A stretch of DNA of 64,000 nt from JANQEU01 sp965242805. GTDB lineage: Bacteria > Bacteroidota > Bacteroidia > Cytophagales > Cyclobacteriaceae. This document shows positions 8,297 to 16,106 of this stretch, piece after piece. The position numbers and the translations under genes are program-made. The stretch spans positions 1,984,001-2,048,000 of the forward strand of contig CBDETD010000002.1 in NCBI GenBank assembly GCA_965242805.1. The letters run 5' to 3'. Under the pieces are notes generated by a model. It was not told where the DNA came from. It was given only the letters and a program-made list of their open reading frames with translations, and ran no database searches. How positions within the stretch are numbered: the first letter of the stretch is position 1; each line of letters starts with the position of its first letter.

Positions 8297-9820
8297 GTGA
8301 AAAAGAAAGTATTTCTGCCAATTCTTTTATTCATATTTCTATCAGCGGCTGGTCAATATAACAATCCGGAACCTGGAGTAGTTTTCAACGATTCTTCAAT
8401 TCCAAGGATTGATGTTGAGATCAAGCAGGAATTCCTTGATCTCATACTAATGGAAGGAAACGAGGCAGGTGATGAGGAATATCTTTCAAAGGTGACTTTC
8501 TCTTCTCAGGAGGTAACCAAGGTCCTGGACAGTGTTGGATTCAGGTTAAGGGGGAATACTTCAAGGTACTCTGCAAAAAAATCCTTCAAGGTTTCCATCA
8601 ATGCATTTGAAAAAGGAAGGGATTATAAAGGACTGGAAAAGTGGAACCTCAATGGCGAACACAACGATCCATCGATCATAAGGTCAAAAATTGCCTGGGA
8701 TCTTATGCTACAGGCCGGTGCTGTGAGTGCAAGATCAAATCATTTTGAGCTGTATGTAAATGGTGAATACAAGGGTTTATACATTCATGTGGAACACATT
8801 GATGAAGAATTTGTGGAGGAACGTTTTGGAAACAAGGATGGTAACCTTTACAAATGCCTCTGGCCTGCAGATCTCAATTATCTTGGCGCTGATCCTGACC
8901 TATACAAATTTGACAATTTCGGACGTCGGGCATATGAACTAAAGAGAAATGAAGAACTTGATGATTACTCCGATCTGGCACATTTCATCGATATACTAAA
9001 TAATACGCCCAACTCAACATTTCAAGAAGAAATTGAAAAAGTATTCGACGTCGAAAGTTACTTAAGGGCATTAGCTGTGGAGGTTTTAGTTGGACACTGG
9101 GACAATTATGGATTCAACCAGAATAACTATTATTTATATCATAACACGGCAGATGAGAAATTCTATTATATCCCCTATGACCTGGACAATACTTTCGGAG
9201 TTGACTGGTTCGATATCAGAGCTGATCAAAACGTTTTCATATGGTTTGATCCTGCATCACACCGCCCCCTTACCAGACGAATCATCGAAGTTCAGGAATA
9301 TAGAGATCGATTCAGTCAAATTATGAGATCTATATTGACCAATTACTTCAATCCATCGCGAATGTCTGAAGTCATTGACCAAACAAAATCCAAGATCCAG
9401 TCTTCGGCGGAGCGTGATGAGTACCGTACACTCGACTATGAATTCACAATAGACGATTTCAACCGAAGTTTTGATGAAAAACTAGACCTGGAACACATTC
9501 GATATGGATTGAAAGAATATATTACGATCCGCTACCATTCGGCACTCGAACAGATCGGAGAGGAAGAACCTTTAGGGCTTATATCTACAGTAGATGTTTA
9601 CCCTAACCCAGTAAATCAAATATTGTACCTTGGAATTTCCGAACAACTCAAGCACTATGAGGCTTTGATCATAAATGCTTCGGGGCACAAAGTCTACCAG
9701 CAAACCATCTATGAAAATTCGATCAGGATCCCCCCTTTTTTATCAAATGGTCTTTACTTTCTATTGCTCAAAGGACAAGATCAGAAAATTCTAAAGTCAA
9801 AATTCCTGATATCTAATTAG
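8297..9820 (+). CDS. Secreted CotH kinase family protein with T9SS tail
   Basis: Has 507 residues and begins with GTG at 8297; the first 20 residues are a signal peptide ending in SAAGQ. The body is a CotH-type atypical protein kinase, a family shown to phosphorylate spore coat proteins in Bacillus. It shows LRGNTSR and KKSFKV (about residues 92-110), the catalytic GHWDNYGFNQNNY segment at about residue 268 and the metal-binding IPYDLDNTFG at about residue 294. The last 75 residues are a T9SS type A sorting domain starting at VDVYPNPVN. The protein is probably exported and attached to or released from the cell surface. Its substrate is unknown. The stop codon is 2 bases from that of the convergent cystathionine beta-synthase gene. 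Confidence 0.88.
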   Translation: MKKKVFLPILLFIFLSAAGQYNNPEPGVVFNDSSIPRIDVEIKQEFLDLILMEGNEAGDEEYLSKVTFSSQEVTKVLDSVGFRLRGNTSRYSAKKSFKVSINAFEKGRDYKGLEKWNLNGEHNDPSIIRSKIAWDLMLQAGAVSARSNHFELYVNGEYKGLYIHVEHIDEEFVEERFGNKDGNLYKCLWPADLNYLGADPDLYKFDNFGRRAYELKRNEELDDYSDLAHFIDILNNTPNSTFQEEIEKVFDVESYLRALAVEVLVGHWDNYGFNQNNYYLYHNTADEKFYYIPYDLDNTFGVDWFDIRADQNVFIWFDPASHRPLTRRIIEVQEYRDRFSQIMRSILTNYFNPSRMSEVIDQTKSKIQSSAERDEYRTLDYEFTIDDFNRSFDEKLDLEHIRYGLKEYITIRYHSALEQIGEEEPLGLISTVDVYPNPVNQILYLGISEQLKHYEALIINASGHKVYQQTIYENSIRIPPFLSNGLYFLLLKGQDQKILKSKFLISN

Positions 9821-9822
9821 GA

Positions 9823-11196
9823 TCAATTGGTCATAGCCATAAGCAAGTCGCTCTGGGTGATGATGTGTACTTTATGATCCCTATCGCGAACCAACAAAGC
9901 CTTGGAATCCCTGTTTATCAATGAGGACAATACATCAAGTGTGTTGTCCATTCCAACGAATTGGAATGAGGAATCCATAATTTCCGACACAGGTTGATCC
10001 TTCAGATCCGGATTCTCGATCAAACTTTTAAGGACCTTGGAATCATTAAGGCTTCCGATAAAATCTTCGCCATCTACAACCGGTATTTGATCGATCCCAT
10101 TTTCATTCATCTTCAATATTGCTTCTCCGACTTTGGTGTTCTTATCTATGGTATGAAGTTTATCCCGACCGTTCCTGTGATCAATAATGTCCTTGGCCGT
10201 CGCAAATTTTCTGGCCTCAATAAATCCATGATCTTTCATCCAGTTGTCATTATAGACCTTACCGAGATAGCGAGTACCATGATCGGGTAGGATGATTACC
10301 ATTACATCATCATCTTTCATATTATCACGGGCCCATTCCAGTGCTCCGTACACTGCTGCACCACAAGACCAACCGATAAACAATCCCTCCTCCCTGGATA
10401 ATCTTCTGGTCATAATGGCCGAGTCCTTATCGGTTACTTTCACAATATGATCTACCATACTGAAATCAACATTCTCAGGCAGAATATCTTCTCCAATACC
10501 CTCCGTCAGGTAAGGGAAAACCTCATCTTTATCAAAGACGCCTGTCTCCTTGTATTTCTTGAACACGGATCCATAAGTATCAATGCCAACCGTGGTTATG
10601 TCCGGATTTTTTTCCTTCAGATATCTTGAGGTTCCACTGATGGTCCCGCCTGTTCCCATACCGGCAGCATAAACAGTGATATTTCCCTCAGTATCTCTCC
10701 AGATTTCAGGTCCGGTAGTTTCGTAATGAGATTCAGTATTGGATGGATTGTCGTATTGATTTGGATAAAAGGAATTAGGAATGTCTTCGTTGAGTTTCTT
10801 AGCGACGGAATAATATGATCGTGGATCCTCCGGTGGAACGTTGGTCGGACAAACGATCACTTCCGCTCCAACTGCACGTAGAATATCAATTTTTTCCTGG
10901 GATTGCTTGTCGGCCAGGGTGAAAATGCATTTGTAACCTTTTGAAACTGCTACAAGAGCAAGTCCCATCCCTGTATTTCCTGAGGTACCTTCGATTATTG
11001 TTCCCCCAGGTTTAAGTATACCCTTCTGCTCAGCATCCTCTATCATCCTCAGGGCAATCCGATCTTTGACCGAATGGCCAGGATTAAAGTACTCAACCTT
11101 GACCAGTATTGTACCTTTTATTCCCTTGCTAACATTTTGGAGCTTTACAAGTGGGGTATCACCTATTGTATCGATAATAGATTCGTAGTATTTCAT
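9823..11196 (-). CDS. Cystathionine beta-synthase with CBS-domain pair
   Basis: PLP-dependent enzyme condensing serine and homocysteine to cystathionine, or acting as a cysteine synthase-like enzyme. The ATG at 11194-11196 gives 457 residues; an upstream TTG at 11215-11217 would add seven but overlaps a TAACTTTG -7 element, so ATG is preferred. The PLP lysine is in GHSVKDRIA near residue 45, EGTSGNTG follows at about residue 73, and the phosphate loop is GTGGTISG. The last 120 residues hold two CBS motifs (Bateman module), the usual site of adenosyl-ligand control. There is no N-terminal haem-binding domain. No other sulfur-amino-acid gene is adjacent. Confidence 0.9.
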   Translation of the reverse strand: MKYYESIIDTIGDTPLVKLQNVSKGIKGTILVKVEYFNPGHSVKDRIALRMIEDAEQKGILKPGGTIIEGTSGNTGMGLALVAVSKGYKCIFTLADKQSQEKIDILRAVGAEVIVCPTNVPPEDPRSYYSVAKKLNEDIPNSFYPNQYDNPSNTESHYETTGPEIWRDTEGNITVYAAGMGTGGTISGTSRYLKEKNPDITTVGIDTYGSVFKKYKETGVFDKDEVFPYLTEGIGEDILPENVDFSMVDHIVKVTDKDSAIMTRRLSREEGLFIGWSCGAAVYGALEWARDNMKDDDVMVIILPDHGTRYLGKVYNDNWMKDHGFIEARKFATAKDIIDHRNGRDKLHTIDKNTKVGEAILKMNENGIDQIPVVDGEDFIGSLNDSKVLKSLIENPDLKDQPVSEIMDSSFQFVGMDNTLDVLSSLINRDSKALLVRDRDHKVHIITQSDLLMAMTN

Positions 11197-11214
11197 TGGG
11201 TTGTGCTTATTTGG

Positions 11215-11222
11215 CAAAGTTA
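11215..11222 (-). promoter_or_regulatory. TAnnTTTG -7 element of the cystathionine beta-synthase gene
   Basis: TAACTTTG on the minus strand matches the Bacteroidota -7 consensus exactly and lies 18 bases before the preferred ATG. No clear TTTG -33 box is seen at the usual distance. Confidence 0.5.
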
Positions 11223-11297
11223 GATAATTACAATCCTGTTGAATTAGATTTATATTGGGTTTTAGTATTTAATTTTTTCATCAGATAAGATTGAAGA

Positions 11298-11702
11298 GTG
11301 TTAACGGTGTTGTCAAAATACATAATCACAACAATGGTCTTAGTTTCATGTATTGGTTGCAATGAAACTCTCCTGGTGAAATCACCTCAGAACAGATCAA
11401 GAGATTTTTCCAATTATCAGTATTTGTCACAAGTTCTCAATAGCATCGGAGGAATTCAAGTCGAAGGACAGCATCCAAATGTCAAGGTCTACATGCGGGG
11501 CAAAGGCTCCATTAATTACAATACCCAGCCCTTATATGTAGTTGATGGAGTTCCAATAGGTAATAGTTATTCTCAAACTTCAAATGCCCTTAATGTGCAG
11601 AATATTGCCACCGTTTCCATCATAACGGGTACCCAGGCTACTGTGAGATTCGGTGATATGGCGAATCATGGCGCAATACTGATCAGAACTAAAAAGGATT
11701 AG
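11298..11702 (+). CDS. Stand-alone TonB-dependent receptor plug-domain lipoprotein
   Basis: A 134-residue protein consisting of a lipoprotein signal and a plug domain only. The start is uncertain: GTG at 11298, GTG at 11307 and ATG at 11334 are in frame. A lipobox-like LVSC is at about residues 15-18. The rest closely follows the SusC-type plug: VYMRGKGSINYN, PLYVVDGVPIGN, LNVQNIATVSI, TGTQATVRFG and a final GAILIRTKKD. No 22-strand barrel or SusD partner follows. Such plug-only proteins occur in Bacteroidota, but their function is not established. It may bind a receptor or envelope partner; this is an inference. Confidence 0.75.
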   Translation: MLTVLSKYIITTMVLVSCIGCNETLLVKSPQNRSRDFSNYQYLSQVLNSIGGIQVEGQHPNVKVYMRGKGSINYNTQPLYVVDGVPIGNSYSQTSNALNVQNIATVSIITGTQATVRFGDMANHGAILIRTKKD

Positions 11703-11907
11703 GATCCATTGATAATTCCTGGCCATGTTTCTTAAAATCTCGTAAATCAAGAATCACGCGTGTTGCTAAGGGAAGGCTCATGGAAATGGTAATTACCTTA
11801 AGGCATTTAATGCAGCTCATTTTATTACCATTCGTCAATAATCATCCTTTTTGTGAATATACGATCCCCGATTTCATGTATTTTCACCGCCACGAATCCG
11901 GAATTAA

Positions 11908-13263
11908 ATGAAGCATCTTATTTTTATTCTAGCCCTGATTTTGGTGAATTCCAATGTTTTTGGGCAAAACTCTTATTTTCCAAAAACACTTTCAATGAAG
12001 GAACGAGCTCAAGTCATCGATCAATGGCTTGAGGAAAGAATTCAAAATGTACTCCCGGATCTCATGAAGAGAACTGAGATAGACATGTGGTTGATTATCG
12101 CGAGGGAATACAATGAGGATCCCGTAATTAAAACCTTACTTCCAGCTACCTGGCAATCTGCAAGACGAACTACCATATTGATCGTATATGATCCGGGAGA
12201 AGGAAAGCCCCTGGAAACAATGGCAATGGCACGTTATAATGTGGGTTCCCAATTTCAAAAGGTATGGGATAAAGAAGTGCAACCTGACCAATGGAAAGCA
12301 CTTGCAGAACTTATTGCAGAAAAAGATCCCAAAAAAATTGGCATCAACAAGTCAGAGATGTTTGCACTGGCTGATGGACTATCAGCGTCCCTTTACGAAA
12401 AACTTGTGGAATCCCTTCCAAAAAAATACGAGCAAAGATTGATCAACGCCCAGGATCTGGCTGTGGGATGGTTGGAGACTAGAACTGAGAGTGAAATGGT
12501 AGTTTACCAGAATATTGTCAGAATGGCCCATCAAATCATTTTGGAAGGATTTTCCGAAAGGGTCATCCAGCCGGGATTAACTACAACCGATGATGTGGTA
12601 TGGTGGTATCGTGACCGAATTCGTGAACTGGGATTTACCGCGTGGTTTCATCCATCTGTATCAATTCAGCGAAAGGATCCGGAGTCATTTGAACATTTAA
12701 GGGCATTTTCAGACCGACCGGACGACCAGGTGATCCTTCCTGGTGATTTGCTTCATGTAGATTTTGGAATTACCTATTTAAGATTAAACACAGACACACA
12801 ACAACATGCCTATGTACTGAAACCTGGTGAGATGAAAGCACCTGATTTTCTTATCGATGCATTTGCCAAGGGAAATAGGGTTCAGGATATCTTTACTGCC
12901 AATTTTGTGACCGGAAAGACAGGAAATGAAATATTGAAAAAGTCATTGGATGAAGGAAAAGCTGAAGGATTGAAACCAGTCATCTACACCCATCCCATAG
13001 GATTCCATGGACATGCCGCCGGACCTACAATCGGTCTTTGGGATCAGCAAGATGGAGTCCCGGGAAGAGGTGATTATCCATTATATCCCAACACCGCTCA
13101 TTCAATTGAATTGAACAATGGTATCTTCATTGAGGAATGGGACAAGGAGATAAGGATAATGTTGGAGGAGGACGCTTTCTTTGATGGTAGCAATATTCGC
13201 TATATTGACGGTAGGCAAACTGAATTGATTACCATTCCTAGATCCCTATATCCTAACAAATAA
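11908..13263 (+). CDS. Secreted M24 family metallopeptidase (Xaa-Pro aminopeptidase-like)
   Basis: Has 451 residues with a signal peptide ending in NVFGQ at about residue 20, so it acts in the periplasm or outside. An N-terminal creatinase-like domain precedes the pita-bread catalytic domain, which starts near residue 190. Metal-ligand positions of M24 enzymes are visible: Asp in HVDFGI, Asp in NTDTQQ, His in GFHGHAAGP, Glu in SIELN and Glu in MLEEDAFF. Catalytic activity is therefore likely. It is followed after 11 bases by the LOG-family gene on the same strand. The 205 bases before it contain no gene; a TATTTTCA box 23 bases before the ATG could be a -7 element. Confidence 0.88.
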   Translation: MKHLIFILALILVNSNVFGQNSYFPKTLSMKERAQVIDQWLEERIQNVLPDLMKRTEIDMWLIIAREYNEDPVIKTLLPATWQSARRTTILIVYDPGEGKPLETMAMARYNVGSQFQKVWDKEVQPDQWKALAELIAEKDPKKIGINKSEMFALADGLSASLYEKLVESLPKKYEQRLINAQDLAVGWLETRTESEMVVYQNIVRMAHQIILEGFSERVIQPGLTTTDDVVWWYRDRIRELGFTAWFHPSVSIQRKDPESFEHLRAFSDRPDDQVILPGDLLHVDFGITYLRLNTDTQQHAYVLKPGEMKAPDFLIDAFAKGNRVQDIFTANFVTGKTGNEILKKSLDEGKAEGLKPVIYTHPIGFHGHAAGPTIGLWDQQDGVPGRGDYPLYPNTAHSIELNNGIFIEEWDKEIRIMLEEDAFFDGSNIRYIDGRQTELITIPRSLYPNK

Positions 13264-13274
13264 GAGAGTCCAGC

Positions 13275-13814
13275 ATGAAAAAACGGATAGCCGTTTTTTG
13301 TGGTTCGTCAAAAGGAAAATCCACAGTCTTTACAGAAGCTGCCAGGGAATTAGCCGACACATTCCTATCCAGAGACATCGGTTTGGTATATGGAGGTGGT
13401 TCAGTTGGGCTAATGGGTGTGATGGCTGATCATATGATGAACATGGGGGGTGAGGTGATCGGTGTCATACCGAAAAAACTATATGAGTGGGAAGTAGGCC
13501 ATACAGGGATCACAAAACTCCATATTGTTGACTCCATGCATGAACGCAAAGCTCTTATGGCGGACCTTTCGGATGCCTTTATTGCTATGCCCGGGGGCAT
13601 TGGCACATTGGATGAACTCATGGAAATATACACCTGGAAGCAACTGGGCTATCATCAAAAGCCAATTGGAATATTGAACTCTGACAATTACTTTGATATG
13701 ATGTTCACCTTTATGAAGAAGATGGTAGATGAATCGTTTCTTAAACAAGAAACCTATGAGGAATTAATGATCCATAGTGATCCCGATACATTGGTATCTG
13801 ACCTGTTTCCATGA
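13275..13814 (+). CDS. LOG family protein (TIGR00730, nucleotide phosphoribohydrolase)
   Basis: A 179-residue cytosolic Rossmann-like protein. Enzymes of this family cleave the N-glycosidic bond of nucleoside 5'-monophosphates and include the cytokinin-activating LOG proteins. The signature PGGIGTLDELME is at about residues 107-118, with the conserved Arg in ERKALM about 20 residues before it. GSSKG near the N-terminus and GLVYGGGSVGLMG at about residue 36 also fit. It lies 11 bases behind the M24 peptidase gene and is probably cotranscribed. The native substrate is not predictable from the sequence. Confidence 0.9.
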   Translation: MKKRIAVFCGSSKGKSTVFTEAARELADTFLSRDIGLVYGGGSVGLMGVMADHMMNMGGEVIGVIPKKLYEWEVGHTGITKLHIVDSMHERKALMADLSDAFIAMPGGIGTLDELMEIYTWKQLGYHQKPIGILNSDNYFDMMFTFMKKMVDESFLKQETYEELMIHSDPDTLVSDLFP

Positions 13815-13815
13815 T

Positions 13816-14649
13816 TCACACCTCAATCAATGAATCATCAGAATTAACATATTCCTTGACCGCTCTCCAGTCCTCTTCAAAATAGTCTTTGATCATTGTT
13901 AAATCTGAGTTTTTGATCAGCACATCTTTAGATATCCAACTTTCCGGGAACAATGCTGATATATAAAGTATCAAATGAAAAAATGCCCACCATGGACGAA
14001 ACAATAACCAGTGTTTAAGCCTGTTTGGATACTCTTTGGGAAAATACCTGATGTATCTTCTACAAAAACTCCGTAAAAACTTTAATTGCTTATCCGAAAA
14101 GGATTTATGTACACGATCCAATGAGATTTTGTTCTTTGAGAACGACGTGTCAGTGTATTGACTAATTTTTATAACTAATCCAATTGGGTCCCTGATCAGA
14201 TCTTCATAAAAAAGCACCAACGGTTTATGAACAGTATATTTCTCAATAATCTGAACCATTGGGTAAAACCTGAGTTCCCTGGTCTTCCAATATCCGCGAT
14301 CTTCGTCTATATCGATAAATTCCTGAAATTCTCTGAAAAAACCATTCTTCACATGTCGCCTATATTGGGAAGCTATCCAACTGTCATGCCTCCTCAGCAA
14401 CAGGATAATCCTTGTTTCAGGAAAAGTCCTGGTAAACCACTTTATTTCACTTTCAAGTTGTCGATCAAATTCCCTGGACACAAGAAACTTTCCCCCGTTA
14501 TGACTTTGAATGATTTTTTTGCTTTTGCGATACTTACCTGTTGGGATATAGTGAATACCTTTTAATTGAGGGAATACCTTCGTCTGAAGATAGGTCGAAG
14601 CCACTTTCCCCAAACCGACATGAAAAAAGATTTCAGGGGAGTTGTTCAT
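13816..14649 (-). CDS. Sulfotransferase-like protein
   Basis: Has 277 residues. The N-terminus FFHVGLGKVASTYLQ resembles the 5'-phosphosulfate-binding loop of PAPS-dependent sulfotransferases, with the Lys and Ser/Thr in place. RIILLLRRHDSWIASQYRRH at about residue 80 resembles the 3'-phosphate-binding element (Arg followed by Ser). The final 100 residues are basic and aromatic, with a hydrophobic stretch at about residue 215-235 (WWAFFHLILYISALF). It may modify a surface polysaccharide or lipid. No PAPS-producing gene is next to it. It converges with the LOG gene, with only one base between the stops. Confidence 0.65.
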   Translation of the reverse strand: MNNSPEIFFHVGLGKVASTYLQTKVFPQLKGIHYIPTGKYRKSKKIIQSHNGGKFLVSREFDRQLESEIKWFTRTFPETRIILLLRRHDSWIASQYRRHVKNGFFREFQEFIDIDEDRGYWKTRELRFYPMVQIIEKYTVHKPLVLFYEDLIRDPIGLVIKISQYTDTSFSKNKISLDRVHKSFSDKQLKFLRSFCRRYIRYFPKEYPNRLKHWLLFRPWWAFFHLILYISALFPESWISKDVLIKNSDLTMIKDYFEEDWRAVKEYVNSDDSLIEV

Positions 14650-14779
14650 TCTTCCACAATTTAACGCAAAGGAAAATAACCGTAGGGAACCCTCAATCTA
14701 TAATCTGCCATATTGTTAACAATAAGAAAAATATTTGGACATATTGAGATAATATTGAATTTTTGTTGCGCGAGTCTTG

Positions 14780-14896
14780 ATGGTGAAAAAAGAAAAACTA
14801 AACGGCAAGAAAATTCAAATGATAATTGAATTGGTGATCTTCTTAGCCTTTTTACTATTTTTAGTTTTCAACCACTTTTTCCATTTTGTAAAATAG
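14780..14896 (+). CDS. Possible 38-residue single-helix membrane protein
   Basis: An ATG-started frame of 38 codons. A basic N-terminus (MVKKEKLNGKK) leads into a hydrophobic helix of about 20 residues and a His/Phe-rich end. The composition is what a small membrane protein would have, but the DNA is very AT-rich and the frame overlaps the 3' end of the convergent lectin gene by 29 bases. It may be a chance frame. Confidence 0.25.
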   Translation: MVKKEKLNGKKIQMIIELVIFLAFLLFLVFNHFFHFVK

Positions 14897-15590
14897 GTAG
14901 GTCCACCAATCTCTTCAGACAAAAATATTGAAGATTGTGAGCCCTTCCTGTTGACGCTGTAAATCCCCAGATCACCTCCGTTTCGCCTTCAAAGATATCT
15001 TCGACCAAATCCCGGGTTCCCTCATAAACCGTGTTTCCATCCCAAAGAACGGTGATCTGTTTCTTATTTGGATTCCATCGGAATCGAAAATCGTGAAGTC
15101 TGTTATCCTCAATGTCATAAGTATCATTATCTCCATTCCAAAAAGATTCATGTCGGCTTACACCATTTTCCAGGTAAGCAATATGATCACAATCAGGATC
15201 TCCTTGAAAAGGATTCTGATAAGTATCAAATTCGATGGCGATAGATGGATCAATTGAATTACCGGGTTGAAAGGGATTGAACCTGCCATAACCCATACAT
15301 TCACCCCATTGACCAAATGCATCATATCCCCTGATGTCATTATGAATCACAAATGTTATACCGTCTGCACCCTGTTCCTTATCACCCAGGTAAATATCAA
15401 ATTGTATCTCAAAATAGTTCTCCAGATCAAGTTTGGTCATGTTGTACGCCAATCCTTCCGCATATGGTACATCAGGTGTCAATTGGATACATCCATTCTG
15501 CATGTATTGCGCATTCCCCAATAGGTGATATTGAGCATTCACCCCACCAAATAAGATGAGTAGTGATATACTGAGGATTACCTTGACCAT
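14868..15590 (-). CDS. Secreted L-type lectin-domain protein
   Basis: With the start at the ATG of 15588-15590 it has 240 residues and a clean signal peptide (VKVILSISLLILFGGVNAQ). An ATG 42 bases upstream (15632) would add 14 residues. The mature part is one legume-lectin-like beta-sandwich: ADGITFVIHND, a central SIAIEFDTYQN and HDFRFRWNP are typical of bacterial L-type lectin domains. The acidic FDTYQN and the Asp/Asn-rich loop DPDCDHIAY may hold the metal site. No T9SS tail, cell-wall anchor or membrane segment is visible, so it is probably periplasmic or released. Glycan binding is known for the family; the ligand is unknown. Confidence 0.75.
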   Translation of the reverse strand: MVKVILSISLLILFGGVNAQYHLLGNAQYMQNGCIQLTPDVPYAEGLAYNMTKLDLENYFEIQFDIYLGDKEQGADGITFVIHNDIRGYDAFGQWGECMGYGRFNPFQPGNSIDPSIAIEFDTYQNPFQGDPDCDHIAYLENGVSRHESFWNGDNDTYDIEDNRLHDFRFRWNPNKKQITVLWDGNTVYEGTRDLVEDIFEGETEVIWGFTASTGRAHNLQYFCLKRLVDLPILQNGKSG

Positions 15591-15683
15591 AGTAGTAAAA
15601 CGCCTAAAGAGCAAAAAAGATTTTAGGGTCATTAAACCTTCATGTGTGTAAGATGTCTAAGGGCCAAATAATGAATTGAAATC

Positions 15684-15983
15684 ATGAAAAAATTAATATT
15701 CACATTTTATGCATTATTCCTTTTTGTTGCCACAGCACAGACTCAGCCCTTGGCTTCGACAGGTGATAAGGTTGTAATAGTTGTGAAAAAAAATCAAACC
15801 AGCAACTTATCCCCGAAGGAGGTAATGAAGCTCAAAAGGTCCCAGGCTAAGATTCACCGGATGGAAAGAAGAGCAAAGTCTGATGGAATAGTGACAAGGA
15901 GAGAAAAAAAAGAGATCAAATCCGCATATAAAAAGACTCGCCGGCAGTTTGTGAAAGACAGTCATGATTTAAATGGTTTTTGA
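15684..15983 (+). CDS. Small basic secreted protein
   Basis: A 99-residue protein not assigned to a family. A signal peptide of about 20 residues (ending TAQTQ) is followed by a short strand-like segment (KVVIVVKKN) and a strongly basic helical region rich in Lys and Arg from about residue 43 onward. The start is ATG at 15684. A good intrinsic terminator follows 38 bases after the stop, which supports a real monocistronic gene. The basic helix could bind nucleic acid, lipid A or an acidic polymer, but nothing in the sequence decides this. Confidence 0.6.
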   Translation: MKKLIFTFYALFLFVATAQTQPLASTGDKVVIVVKKNQTSNLSPKEVMKLKRSQAKIHRMERRAKSDGIVTRREKKEIKSAYKKTRRQFVKDSHDLNGF

Positions 15984-16020
15984 TTAGGTTTTTCATATAC
16001 GCAGTTGAGTTAGGTTGTAG

Positions 16021-16049
16021 CCACCCGCTGAATAGTGGGTGGTTTTTTT
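16021..16049 (+). terminator. Intrinsic terminator after the small basic secreted protein
   Basis: CCACCC and GGGTGG form a 6-bp GC-rich stem around a 10-base loop, followed directly by seven T. Confidence 0.85.
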
Positions 16050-16094
16050 GTTACATGGCCTTGAAATTTGTTTCTCCTTCATTGGGCAAAATAT

Positions 16095-16102
16095 TAGTTT
16101 TG
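16095..16102 (+). promoter_or_regulatory. TAnnTTTG -7 element immediately before the helicase start
   Basis: TAGTTTTG matches the Bacteroidota -7 consensus and ends four bases before the ATG at 16107. Transcription from it would begin at or very near the start codon, giving a leaderless or nearly leaderless mRNA. No well-spaced -33 TTTG is seen. Confidence 0.45.
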
Positions 16103-16106
16103 TGAG

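Noticed and set aside
14812..14832. 7-bp A/T inverted repeat as a terminator for the lectin gene
   Set aside because: All but two pairs are A-T and no T-run follows on the minus strand, so termination is doubtful.
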